Of a DNA stretch of 64,000 bases, positions 8,558 through 16,881 are shown one piece after another (position 1 is the stretch's first letter; each line of letters begins with the position of its first letter). The stretch is from the NCBI GenBank assembly GCA_022823665.1, contig JAJEHN010000032.1, positions 109,487-173,486 on the forward strand, written 5' to 3'. The DNA comes from Thermoanaerobaculia bacterium (GTDB taxonomy: Bacteria; Acidobacteriota; Thermoanaerobaculia; Multivoradales; Multivoraceae). The position numbers and the translations under genes were made by a program. The notes beneath the pieces are model-generated. The model saw only the letters and a list, made by a program, of their open reading frames with translations. It was not told the DNA's origin and ran no database searches.

Positions 8558-10036
8558 ATGACCTCTCGCAACCACCTTCTCTCCCGACGCGAGGTCCTCG
8601 TCTCCGGTGCCGCGGCCACAGCGGCGGCTCTTACCGGCTGCGGCGACGCGCCGATCCCTGGCCCGCGCGCGATCAGGCGGCCGAACATCCTGCTGCTCAT
8701 CTCCGACCAGCACCGGTACGACTGGGTGGGGCGGAACCCGGACATCCCGGTTCCCACGCCGCACCTGGACGCGCTGGCGGCGCGCGGCGCCGACTTCACC
8801 CGGGCGATCGTGTCGTCGCCGGTCTGCGGGCCGTCCCGGTCGTGCCTGGCCTCCGGCATGGAGTACGAGAACTGCACCGTCGCGTCGAACCGCGACGAGT
8901 ACAACGCGGCCCTTCGTCCGACCTTCTACAAGCACCTGCACGACAGCGGCTACCACACGATGGCCTGCGGGAAGATCGACCTGCACAAGGGTCCCGCCGG
9001 CCGGCGCCCCGACGGCAAGCTGCACATGGAGGAGTGGGGTTTCTCCGACATGCTGATCACCGGCAGCAAGGGCGGCGGAGACAGCGAGCCCTACGGGTTC
9101 TGGCTCGACTCGCTCGATCCGCCGCTGAAGGCCATCCACAACGCGGACTTCCAGGCGCGGCAGGAGCCCCGGCACGTCAACTGGTGGGGGATGACGGACC
9201 CGACGCCGATCGGCGACCACGCCTACAAGGACAACTACACGGCTCGTACCGGAATGGAACTCCTCGACGGCGTGCCCGACGGAAGCCCCTGGTTCCTGAC
9301 CGTCAACTTCAACGGGCCCCACCCGCCGATGGACATCACCGAGCGGATGGAGCGCGAGTACCGCGGGCCGGACCGGGTGATCGAGGACTTTCCGCAACCG
9401 TACAACTACCACGGCATCGCCCGCGGCGGCCGGCTGGTCGCCCCACCATCCCCGTTCACGCCGGAGCACCACGTCCGCATCCGCCAGAACTACGCGGCGA
9501 TGATCGAGAACATCGACCGCTGGATCGGACTCTACGAGGAGCGGCTCGAAGAGCGCGGCGAGCTGGACGACACGATCGTCATCTACACCAGCGACCACGG
9601 CGAGATGCTCGGCGACCACGACTACTGGGGCAAGGGGCTTCCCAACGAGGCGTCATGGCGAGTCCCCGTGGTCATGGCCGGACCGGGCATCGCCGCCGGC
9701 ACCCGCAGCGACGCCCTTGTCACGAACATGGACCTGGCCGCCACCAGCCTCGACTACGCCGAGACGGGCGTTCCCGAGGAGATGCAGAGCCGCTCGCTGC
9801 GGCCCCTGCTCGATTCCGGGGCCGGCGAGCACCGGGAACACATCCGCTCGGCGCTCAAGACCGGGAAAGCGGCGAGCGGCCGGTTCCGCGTGGTCCAGGA
9901 CCACCGCTACAAGCTGGTCGACGGCTTCCTGGAGGAGAAAGAGCTGTACGAGGTGGAGGCGGACCCGTGGGAGGACGAGAACATCGCGGCCGCGAAGCCG
10001 GATGTCGTGGCGCGGCTGGAGAAGCTGCTGGTCTGA
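8558..10036 (+). CDS. Tat-exported lipoprotein sulfatase, formylglycine type
   Basis: A 492-aa arylsulfatase-family enzyme. The ATG at 8558 follows a strong AAGGAG ribosome binding site. The N-terminus has a twin-arginine motif (SRREVLV, Arg10-Arg11) and a lipobox ending LTGC (Cys28), so it is probably a folded, Tat-exported lipoprotein. The metal site NILLLISDQHRYDW and the maturation motif VCGPSR, with Cys90 as formylglycine precursor, define a type I sulfatase. Also visible are YTSDHGEMLGDH and the C-terminal YKLVDG. A Cys-type sulfatase exported by Tat would be modified in the cytoplasm by a formylglycine-generating enzyme or anSME. No bona fide one is in this window. Confidence 0.9.
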   Translation: MTSRNHLLSRREVLVSGAAATAAALTGCGDAPIPGPRAIRRPNILLLISDQHRYDWVGRNPDIPVPTPHLDALAARGADFTRAIVSSPVCGPSRSCLASGMEYENCTVASNRDEYNAALRPTFYKHLHDSGYHTMACGKIDLHKGPAGRRPDGKLHMEEWGFSDMLITGSKGGGDSEPYGFWLDSLDPPLKAIHNADFQARQEPRHVNWWGMTDPTPIGDHAYKDNYTARTGMELLDGVPDGSPWFLTVNFNGPHPPMDITERMEREYRGPDRVIEDFPQPYNYHGIARGGRLVAPPSPFTPEHHVRIRQNYAAMIENIDRWIGLYEERLEERGELDDTIVIYTSDHGEMLGDHDYWGKGLPNEASWRVPVVMAGPGIAAGTRSDALVTNMDLAATSLDYAETGVPEEMQSRSLRPLLDSGAGEHREHIRSALKTGKAASGRFRVVQDHRYKLVDGFLEEKELYEVEADPWEDENIAAAKPDVVARLEKLLV

Positions 10037-12337
10037 TCAGCGGATCAGGATGAGCTCCTGCTGCGGCGGCGACAGGAACTCGATGCCGTCCTCCGTCGCG
10101 AGCGCTTCCTCGTGGGCCCACCAGAGCAGGTACTGGTCCTGCCCCTCCGCTGCCGGCGACGGCAGGTAGAAGAAGTACTCGATGACGAAGTGGTGGTACG
10201 GCGCGAGGGGAATGTCCTTCGACCAGTCCGGGCCGAGCGAGCCGATCCGGGGGCCGAAGTAGGTCTCGACGGACTGCGGCCGGGCACCCTTCGTCTGGCC
10301 GTGGGAGTCCATGGAAATGTGGGTCTTCGTCGTATCGAAGTCGGCGACGTAGGCCGGGAAGTCGTTCTTGGCCGACACCATGTGAAGCTGGTTGTCGCGG
10401 ACGACGATGCCGGCCTCCTCGAACCTGGCCGTGTAGACCTCGATGATCTCGCGCGGGGTCCGGCCCGCCTTGATCGTCTCCGCCAGGATCGCGTCGACCT
10501 TCAGGTACTCGGCCCAGAGCTCCTGGATCTCGGGCGGCGGCTCCGTCTCGCCGTCGCGCAGCACGTAGGCGTACATACCGATGCTCGGGTTCGTGACGAT
10601 GTCGCCGCCCTGGACGACGGCGTCCTCCCAGCCCTCGCTGCGGCCGCGCTGCGACTGACCGGTTCGCATGCGGCGCATGATCGTCAGTTCCGTCTCGTCG
10701 ATCCTGGTGACGCCCGGCTCGATCGCGTCCAGCGCGTCCTCGAACAGCCAGAGCTCGTCGCGTCGCAGCCGCTTGAGCAGTTCGACCTCGCTCGGCACCT
10801 GGTGGTTGATGTAGTCCATGATCAGCCACTCGGACGAGACCAGCCGGCTCACGTACCTCTCGCCGAGTTCCCCGGATAGCAGCAGGTAGTCGGTATGCGA
10901 GAGGCCGTCGATCTCGCCCCGGTAGGTCGGCCACGGGCCCAGCTCCTGCTTGAAGTTGACCGCGATGACGTCCGGGTCGCGCTCGGAGACGAAGTCCCTC
11001 AGCCCCTCGAAGCGGTAGTCGTACTCCGTCTCCGGGCCGCCGACCGGCTCCTGGACCCGGACCGCCGGCGCCACGATGTCGTAGGCGCCGCTCTCCTCGA
11101 CGTACCGGTAGTCCGTCTCGCCCCAGCCGCGCTGGGTGGCGCCCCAGCGCCGTCCAAGGACGGCGCGTTCGATCCGGTCGCCGCCGCGGTCCGTGAACAC
11201 GAAGACGCCGGAAGCGCTGCCGAGCTCGTCGATGCCGAAGGAGTCGGGAATCGACTCGCGCATCACATGGATCCACATGTCGACGCCGCGCTCCCTCATG
11301 ATCTCCGGGAGCACGAGATCGAACTTGTCGCGGCGGATCTTCCGGTTCGCCGCTTCGTAGGGAGACCGAAACTCGTACGGCTCGATCTCCAGAGGCGCGC
11401 CGTCGTACGTGCCGTCCGGGATGACCATCGGGATCCGGTACTCGGGATCGCTCAGAATCTCGTGGAGAACGGGCTCCCCCTCCTTCAGCTTCTCGGGCGT
11501 GTTCAGCGGCCACTCGTGGCCGATCTGGTCGAGCCGCCCCGGCAGGTCCTGAGCGCCGATGAAGGACGTGTAGACCCAGTAGATGTACTCCGAGGCCATG
11601 CAGCCGTAGTCGCAGGTCTCGTCGTCGTAGGTGTACCAGGCGCCCTCGGGGTACTCGTCCGGCGGGCCGTCGAAGGCGCCGCCGCGGGCGATGTCCATCG
11701 CATCGGTCAGGGCCGTGCCCGGCTCGGTCCCGAACACGTCCGGGTAGGCCACGCCGTAGCCGTTGTCCGTGACCATGTGCCAGATCTCTTCCAGCGCCGC
11801 GTCGAACACGCCCTGTTCCCGGGCGTCGATGACCGTCTCCTCGTCGTAGAGGCCCTGGCCCCGGGGCGCGTTCCTCCAGTCCATCTCGTCCGCCTCGTCC
11901 TGGGTGCCGGTCATAACGATCGTGCCGCCGGTGTCCAGCATCGCCTGGTGGACCTTCGGGTTGTCGATCTCGCCGTCCTCGTCGTTGTCGAGGAACTGGG
12001 CGAGAACGCCGGCCGCGTGGAGGAGCTTGTCGTCGCCGGTCGTGTTCGTGGCGTAGATCGGCACGCCGTGGACCATCACCTTCTTGACCCAGGCGATTTC
12101 GGTCGCCGCCGAGTCTTCCTGCTGCGAAGCGGCCCCGCAGCCGACGACGAGCAGCGAAACCAGCAGGACGAGGAACCCACTGGGTCCGCCGGCGCCCTCG
12201 CCGGCTGCCGCCGAAGGCGGCCAACAGACCGCGCCGGCCGACGGCCGGCACTTATCGGTGTGGACGTATCGCGCACGCCGCTTCGCGGCTGCGCGTCTGA
12301 TGCCGGCGGGGGCGCCGGCGCACCCAGTGGTTTTCAT
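10037..12337 (-). CDS. Fusion of an EEIWH-domain lipoprotein part and an M24 (Xaa-Pro peptidase-like) domain
   Basis: A 766-aa protein. The N-terminal half (about residues 75-320) contains GVPIYATN, LDNDEDGEIDNP and EEIWHMVTDNG, and resembles the two lipoproteins at 13021-15519. The C-terminal half (about 440-766) looks like a creatinase/Xaa-Pro aminopeptidase fold: EWLIMDYINHQVPSEVELLK, a HISMDSHG stretch and a terminal YHHFVIEYFFYL. I do not see a full set of five metal ligands, so peptidase activity is doubtful. Residues 4-53 are encoded by a 150-bp repeat insertion (12179-12328). Without it the N-terminus would be MKTGFLVLLVSLLVVGC, a standard lipoprotein signal. The last gene of a minus-strand run. 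Confidence 0.65.
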   Translation of the reverse strand: MKTTGCAGAPAGIRRAAAKRRARYVHTDKCRPSAGAVCWPPSAAAGEGAGGPSGFLVLLVSLLVVGCGAASQQEDSAATEIAWVKKVMVHGVPIYATNTTGDDKLLHAAGVLAQFLDNDEDGEIDNPKVHQAMLDTGGTIVMTGTQDEADEMDWRNAPRGQGLYDEETVIDAREQGVFDAALEEIWHMVTDNGYGVAYPDVFGTEPGTALTDAMDIARGGAFDGPPDEYPEGAWYTYDDETCDYGCMASEYIYWVYTSFIGAQDLPGRLDQIGHEWPLNTPEKLKEGEPVLHEILSDPEYRIPMVIPDGTYDGAPLEIEPYEFRSPYEAANRKIRRDKFDLVLPEIMRERGVDMWIHVMRESIPDSFGIDELGSASGVFVFTDRGGDRIERAVLGRRWGATQRGWGETDYRYVEESGAYDIVAPAVRVQEPVGGPETEYDYRFEGLRDFVSERDPDVIAVNFKQELGPWPTYRGEIDGLSHTDYLLLSGELGERYVSRLVSSEWLIMDYINHQVPSEVELLKRLRRDELWLFEDALDAIEPGVTRIDETELTIMRRMRTGQSQRGRSEGWEDAVVQGGDIVTNPSIGMYAYVLRDGETEPPPEIQELWAEYLKVDAILAETIKAGRTPREIIEVYTARFEEAGIVVRDNQLHMVSAKNDFPAYVADFDTTKTHISMDSHGQTKGARPQSVETYFGPRIGSLGPDWSKDIPLAPYHHFVIEYFFYLPSPAAEGQDQYLLWWAHEEALATEDGIEFLSPPQQELILIR
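12179..12328. repeat. 150-bp palindromic repeat inserted in frame in a signal-peptide coding region
   Basis: The insert is bounded by inverted ends: ACTGGGTCCGCCGGCG on the left, and CGCCGGCGCACCCAGT on the right, whose complement matches it at 15 of 16 bases. Inside are several GC-rich hairpins (GCCGCCGAAGGCGGC, GCCGGCCGACGGCCGGC, GCCGCTTCGCGGC). Its length is exactly 50 codons and it contains no stop in the reading frame of the host gene. It is the longest copy of the dispersed family seen in the window and carries both the head and the GATGCCGGC forms. Confidence 0.75.
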
Positions 12338-12389
12338 CGTTCGTCCTCCTTCCAGCGTCCCTGCACTCGACGCCCGGAGTCCGACGGAC

Positions 12390-12989
12390 TCAGGGCGCCA
12401 GCAGTTCCCGCTCGACCGCGTCTTCGATCAGTTCCTCGGCATAGCGCCACAGTTCGGGCGCGCCGTCTTCGATGCAGCCGTTGATCTCCCGTACCTGGTC
12501 GGCGCTGATGCCGTGCTGCTGCCAGGGACCGCCGCCGTTCACGTAGTTGAGCACCATCGGCTGCAGGCGGTCCAGCGCCCTCGCGAACTTCGCCTCGGGA
12601 CTCTGCCGCGCCTCGAACTCGTCCCAGGCGGCGCGCAGCTCGGCTCCGATCTCGGCTGGCAGCAGGCCGAAGATGCGCTCCGCCGCCCGCTCTTCGCGCT
12701 CTTCCTGGTCCTCCAGACCGGCCTGGTCGTAGACAAACGTGTCGCCCGCGTCGATCTCGACCAGATCGTGCACGATCAGCATCTTCAGCACCTTGAGCTG
12801 ATCGAGCCCCGACGCGGCCGCGTGCTCCGACAGCACCAGGGCCATCAAGGTCACATGCCACGAGTGCTCCGCGGAGTTCTCGCGCCGGTCGTTGCCGACG
12901 ATCGAGGTGCGCCGCAGCACCTGCTTGAGCTGGTCGACTTCGACCAGGAAGCGCATCTGCTGCGCGAGTCGTCCGTTGTCCTCGTGCAT
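12390..12989 (-). CDS. HD-domain phosphohydrolase (YfbR/HDDC2-like)
   Basis: A 199-aa protein with the HD superfamily metal motif: His42 and His45 region (NSAEHSWHV), then His74-Asp75 (LIVHDLVEIDAGD), and a distal Asp in ARALDRLQPM. Length and motif order match the YfbR/HDDC2 group, which includes 5'-deoxynucleotidases. The family activity is removal of phosphate from nucleoside monophosphates; the exact substrate here is an inference. It lies between the M24 fusion gene and the RTX-lipoprotein pair on the same strand and is probably co-transcribed, although its cytoplasmic role does not obviously match its exported neighbours. Confidence 0.8.
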   Translation of the reverse strand: MHEDNGRLAQQMRFLVEVDQLKQVLRRTSIVGNDRRENSAEHSWHVTLMALVLSEHAAASGLDQLKVLKMLIVHDLVEIDAGDTFVYDQAGLEDQEEREERAAERIFGLLPAEIGAELRAAWDEFEARQSPEAKFARALDRLQPMVLNYVNGGGPWQQHGISADQVREINGCIEDGAPELWRYAEELIEDAVERELLAP

Positions 12990-13020
12990 CCCGCAACCGT
13001 ATCCAACTCCTCCGGTTCCT

Positions 13021-14271
13021 CTACTGTTCCACCTGAACGGTTCCGTCGCTGAACTGCAGGAACTCCACGCCCCGTAGCGTGTCGATGCCGTCCCGGTCCG
13101 GCTGCGAGTCGGTCACCGTCGTTCCGGCGCCGTCCCAGGCCACCTCGTACTCGGCCGCCGGGCCGCTGAAGACCGCGGTGTCGTCGCCGGCGCCGCCGTC
13201 AAGCACGTCGTTGCCGCCGCCGCCCTCGAGCCGGTTCGCGCCCGCGTTGCCGGTCAGCGCGTTGTCGTGCGCGTTGCCGACGAGGTCCGCGTCGCCGTCG
13301 CCGGTCAGCGCGACGCTCCGCAGGTGCTGCGTCTTCATCGTGTAGCGCACCTCCGGGTCGAAGGTCATCGAGAACGTGCCGCTGAAGTCGAGCGGCAGCT
13401 CCGGCGTGTAGGTCAGGTGCGGCGGCACGTACTTGCGGATCAGGGCGAAGCCCAGCGGGTCCTTCTCTTCCATCAGGGCTCGGCCGGCGGCGAAGTACAC
13501 GCCGAAGTGCGAATGCCCCTCCGGGATGTCGTCGGGGCCGATGTCCCGCCCCTCGTACAGGGTCGGTTGCACGGCCCACAGGTCGTAGTAGTTGTCGAGC
13601 AGAACGCCCACGTACTCGTTCGGATGGTTCTCCGGCTCGTCTTCCGGCCAGCCCTCCCAGCCCTTCGCTTCCGCCTCGTCGTTGGCCGCTCTCATCTCGG
13701 CGATCATCTCCGGCAGCGTCGGGACGACGCCGTAGTCGTGGATCAGGTGCCAGATCTCTTCGTACGAAGCGTCGCGGGTGACGTGTGCCATGTAGTCCGC
13801 GTCGCCCGGGGCCGGACACTCGTTGGCCCGCAGGTCCTGCATGCTGAGATCGGTCGCCCTCGCCAGCCCGGACCGCATCGCCTCGTTCAGTTCCTCTTCC
13901 GTGTTGAAGAAGACCATCGTGGCCTTGCGGTCCGCCATCGCGCTGGCGATGGGGCTCTTGTCGTCGCCGTACTCCGAGCCCGGGAAGTCGGCCAGCAGGT
14001 GCTCCATCACATTCAGGCCGTGCTTGATCTGGTCGCGCGTCCAGCCGTCGGAGACGAGGAAGTGGATCCGCCTTCCGTCCGGCGTCGGGACGTAGGCGTA
14101 CCGGTCGAAGTGCTCGTGGAACACCTCCGGCACGTCGGCCGGCAGGTCGACGATGCCGTCGGGCGAGCCGGAGGTGTCGATCTCCGGCAGGGTGACGAGT
14201 TCGCGCGGGGCGCATGAGACCGCCAGCAACGCGGGAACCGCGATCAGAACGCATGTCCGAGTGAACTTCAT
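13021..14271 (-). CDS. Lipoprotein with EEIWH domain and C-terminal RTX-like repeats (copy 2)
   Basis: A 416-aa protein of unrecognised function. The signal peptide ends LLAVSC (lipobox). The main domain (about 40-310) holds conserved stretches shared with the adjacent paralogue: PTPDGRRIHFLVS, DQIKHGLNVMEHLLAD, MADRKATMVFF, YEEIWHLIHDYG and HPNEYVGVLLDNYYDLW. The C-terminus (about 330-390) has glycine-aspartate nonapeptides (LTGNAGANR, LEGGGGNDV, LDGGAGDDT) like the calcium-binding RTX repeats of hemolysins. It sits 3 bp downstream of a close tandem copy. EEIWH could be a diverged metal site, but this is speculative. Confidence 0.6.
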   Translation of the reverse strand: MKFTRTCVLIAVPALLAVSCAPRELVTLPEIDTSGSPDGIVDLPADVPEVFHEHFDRYAYVPTPDGRRIHFLVSDGWTRDQIKHGLNVMEHLLADFPGSEYGDDKSPIASAMADRKATMVFFNTEEELNEAMRSGLARATDLSMQDLRANECPAPGDADYMAHVTRDASYEEIWHLIHDYGVVPTLPEMIAEMRAANDEAEAKGWEGWPEDEPENHPNEYVGVLLDNYYDLWAVQPTLYEGRDIGPDDIPEGHSHFGVYFAAGRALMEEKDPLGFALIRKYVPPHLTYTPELPLDFSGTFSMTFDPEVRYTMKTQHLRSVALTGDGDADLVGNAHDNALTGNAGANRLEGGGGNDVLDGGAGDDTAVFSGPAAEYEVAWDGAGTTVTDSQPDRDGIDTLRGVEFLQFSDGTVQVEQ

Positions 14272-14274
14272 CTG

Positions 14275-15519
14275 TTACTCCAGTTCGACGGTCTCGTCGC
14301 TGAACTGCAGGGACTCCACGCCCCGCAGCGTGTCGACGCCGTCCCGGTCCGTTTGCGAGTCGCTCACCGTCACACCGTCCTCACTCCTGGCGACTTCGTA
14401 GTCGGCCGCCGGGCCCGAGAAGACAGCCGTGTCGACGCCGTCACCGCCGTCCAGCGTGTCGTTGCCGCCGCCGCCCTCGAGCCGGTTCGCGCCGGCGTTG
14501 CCAGTGAGCACGTTGTCGTGCGCGTTGCCGCGCAAGTCCGCGTCGCCGTCGCCGGTCAGAGCGACGTTGCGAAGGTGCTGCGTCTTCATCGTGTACCGCA
14601 CCTCCGGATCGAACGTCATCGAGAAGGTCCCGCTGAAGTCCAGCGGCAGTTCCGGCGTGTAGGTCAGGTACGGGCCGACGAAGCCGGTGACCAGCGCGTA
14701 GCCCAGCGGGTCCTTCTCCGGCATGGCCGCCCGGCTGCCGGCGAAGTACTGCCCGAAGTGCGAGTAGCCCTCGGGAATCTCGTCCGGCTCGATGGGGCGC
14801 CCCTCGTACACGGTCGGCGGCACGGTCCAGAGGTCGTAGTAGTTGTCGATCAGGGCGCCCACGTACTCGTTCGGATGGTCGTCCGGCACGTCCCGGGGCC
14901 AGGCGTACCAGCCCTGCTCCGCCGCCGCGTCGTTCGCCGTTCTCATCTCGGCGATCATCTCGGGCAACGTCGGCTTGATCCCGTAGTCGTGGATCAGGTG
15001 CCAGATCTCCTCGTAGGCCGCGTCGCGGGTGACGTGGCCCATGTAGTCCGCGTCGCCCGGAGCCGGAGCCTCATTCGCGCGCAGGTCCTGCATGCTGAGA
15101 TCGGTCGCCTCGGGCAGTCCCCCGCTCATCGCCTCGCGCATGTCGGGTTCGTTGTCGAAGAAGACCATCGTCGCCTTGCGGTCCGCCATCGCGGCGGCGA
15201 TGCCGCTCTTGTCGTCGCCGTAGACCGAGCCCGGGTGGTCGGCGAGCAGGTGCTCCATCACGTTCAGGCCGTGCTTGATCTGGTCGCGTGTCCAGCCGGA
15301 GGAGACCAGGAAGTGGATCCGCCTGCCGTCCGGCGTCGGGACGTAGGCGTAGCGGTCGAAGTACGTGTGGAGCACCTCCGGCACGTCGGCGGGAAGGTCG
15401 ACGATGCCGTCGGGGGAGCCGGAGGTGTCGATCTCGGGCAGGGTGACTGGAGGCTGCGAGGCGCAGGCGGCCAGGAGGAGGCTGGCGACGGCGAGCTCCA
15501 GCATTCGAGTGGGTTTCAT
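14275..15519 (-). CDS. Lipoprotein with EEIWH domain and C-terminal RTX-like repeats (copy 1)
   Basis: A 414-aa protein, the tandem paralogue of the gene at 13021. Long blocks are nearly identical (LPEIDTSGSPDGIVDLPADV, DADYMGHVTRDAAYEEIWH, LPLDFSGTFSMTFDPEVRY), and by eye they are about three-quarters identical. The signal peptide ends SLLLAAC. The RTX-like tail LTGNAGANRLEGGGGNDTLD is retained. Upstream on the same strand are two amidohydrolase genes, with 14 bp to the nearest, so this is probably one operon. Function is not recognised. RTX repeats suggest calcium-dependent folding outside the inner membrane. Confidence 0.6.
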   Translation of the reverse strand: MKPTRMLELAVASLLLAACASQPPVTLPEIDTSGSPDGIVDLPADVPEVLHTYFDRYAYVPTPDGRRIHFLVSSGWTRDQIKHGLNVMEHLLADHPGSVYGDDKSGIAAAMADRKATMVFFDNEPDMREAMSGGLPEATDLSMQDLRANEAPAPGDADYMGHVTRDAAYEEIWHLIHDYGIKPTLPEMIAEMRTANDAAAEQGWYAWPRDVPDDHPNEYVGALIDNYYDLWTVPPTVYEGRPIEPDEIPEGYSHFGQYFAGSRAAMPEKDPLGYALVTGFVGPYLTYTPELPLDFSGTFSMTFDPEVRYTMKTQHLRNVALTGDGDADLRGNAHDNVLTGNAGANRLEGGGGNDTLDGGDGVDTAVFSGPAADYEVARSEDGVTVSDSQTDRDGVDTLRGVESLQFSDETVELE

Positions 15520-15533
15520 CTGCTCCTCCCGTT

Positions 15534-16850
15534 CTAGTCCTGCAGGTAGAGCTCCCAGAAGCTGGCCTGACCTTCATCCTGCGAGCGGTTCACGATCTTC
15601 CCGTCCTTGATCACCATGGACAGGCTGCGCAGGTGGGAGATGTGCTCGAGCGGATTCTTCTCGAGCACGATCAGGTCGGCGAGCTTGCCGGCCTCGACGG
15701 TGCCCAGGTCGTCCAGCATCCCCATCATCTCGGCGCTGTTGCGCGTCGCGGCCTGGATGGCGCCCATCGCCGGGATGCCGTGGAAGGCGAACTGCTCGAT
15801 CTCCAGGATGCCGATCTCCGAGATCGGGTTCGAGTCGCTGCCGGTGGTCAGCCGCACGCCCGCGGCGTAGGCCTTGTTGATCACGTCCCGCGCGTGGTTC
15901 GCGTACTCCGGGCTCCGCTCGTCGGCCCGGGAGACCCGCACCCGACCTTCGACGACCTCCGGCGAAGCGACGTAGCCGGCCTCCGCGATCAGGCGTTCTC
16001 GCTCGGCGATGAACTCGTCGCTCAGGTTGCACTGGATCGTCGGATCGAGGAAGGTGCCGGCCTCGGCCATCATCCGGATCGTGTCGTCGGAGAGGTCATT
16101 GCCGTGCTCGATGCTCTCGGCCCCGGCCATGACGGCGATCCGCGTCGTCTCATCGCCGGCATGAACGGTGACCGGGATGCCGTGGCGGTGGGACTCCTCG
16201 ATGCCGGCGATCAGCTCCTCGGGCGGCATCCGGCTGCCGAGGAACTTGATGAGCTGTGCGCCGTTCGCGATGTTGTCCGCGACCACGGCGCGGATTCCGT
16301 CGATCCCCTTGCCGGTCCGCACCAGCCAGTCCGTGTCCCCGTCGGTCGAGAGCGGCGGACCGCCGGCGACGATCCGCGGCCCCACGAAGACGCCGTCGTC
16401 GAACGCCTTCTTCCAGGCCACGTCCATGAAGTCCCGCTCGCCGGTGATCCGCAGCGTCGTGAAGCCGGCCTTCAGCGCGTCCATCGCGTTGCGGCCGGCG
16501 CGGATCATCGCCCGCGGCAACGGCTCGTCCGGGAGCATGCCTTTCGGGTCCGGCAGCAGGTCGCCGAGATGGGAGTGGTTGTTCCACAAGCCCGGCAGGA
16601 CGTAGGCGCCGCCGAGGTCGATGACGCGGCCGGCGTCGCCAGGATCCGGCGCGGAAGCCGATGGCGTGTGGATCGCGGCGATCCGGTTGCCCTCGATAAC
16701 GACCGCGGCATCCTCGATCGGCGGCGCGCCGGTGGCGTCGATGACCGTGGCGTTGGCGAGGACGGTGGTCTGGGCGACGGCCCCAATGGGCAACAGCAGA
16801 CCGAGAGCTACCAGAAGAACTCCGCGGTTCCGGTTCGTGTTCCGCTTCAT
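15534..16850 (-). CDS. Secreted amidohydrolase (imidazolonepropionase/prolidase-like)
   Basis: A 438-aa metal-dependent amidohydrolase. The start is set at the ATG 16848-16850, which has a GGAGGG ribosome binding site and begins a signal peptide (MKRNTNRNRGVLLVALGLLL...AVAQ). Longer upstream frames lack such features. Metal-site motifs are NNHSHLG (HxH), the candidate carbamylated Lys in AQLIKFLGS, HAGDE, IEHGND and the Asp of GSDSNP. The C-terminal GTVEAGKLADLIVLEKNP is characteristic. Such exported enzymes act on small cyclic amides or dipeptides. It is followed by the RTX lipoproteins and preceded by a paralogue 31 bp upstream. Confidence 0.85.
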   Translation of the reverse strand: MKRNTNRNRGVLLVALGLLLPIGAVAQTTVLANATVIDATGAPPIEDAAVVIEGNRIAAIHTPSASAPDPGDAGRVIDLGGAYVLPGLWNNHSHLGDLLPDPKGMLPDEPLPRAMIRAGRNAMDALKAGFTTLRITGERDFMDVAWKKAFDDGVFVGPRIVAGGPPLSTDGDTDWLVRTGKGIDGIRAVVADNIANGAQLIKFLGSRMPPEELIAGIEESHRHGIPVTVHAGDETTRIAVMAGAESIEHGNDLSDDTIRMMAEAGTFLDPTIQCNLSDEFIAERERLIAEAGYVASPEVVEGRVRVSRADERSPEYANHARDVINKAYAAGVRLTTGSDSNPISEIGILEIEQFAFHGIPAMGAIQAATRNSAEMMGMLDDLGTVEAGKLADLIVLEKNPLEHISHLRSLSMVIKDGKIVNRSQDEGQASFWELYLQD

Positions 16851-16881
16851 CCCTCGGCCCTCCTGCGATCCGCCGACCGCG

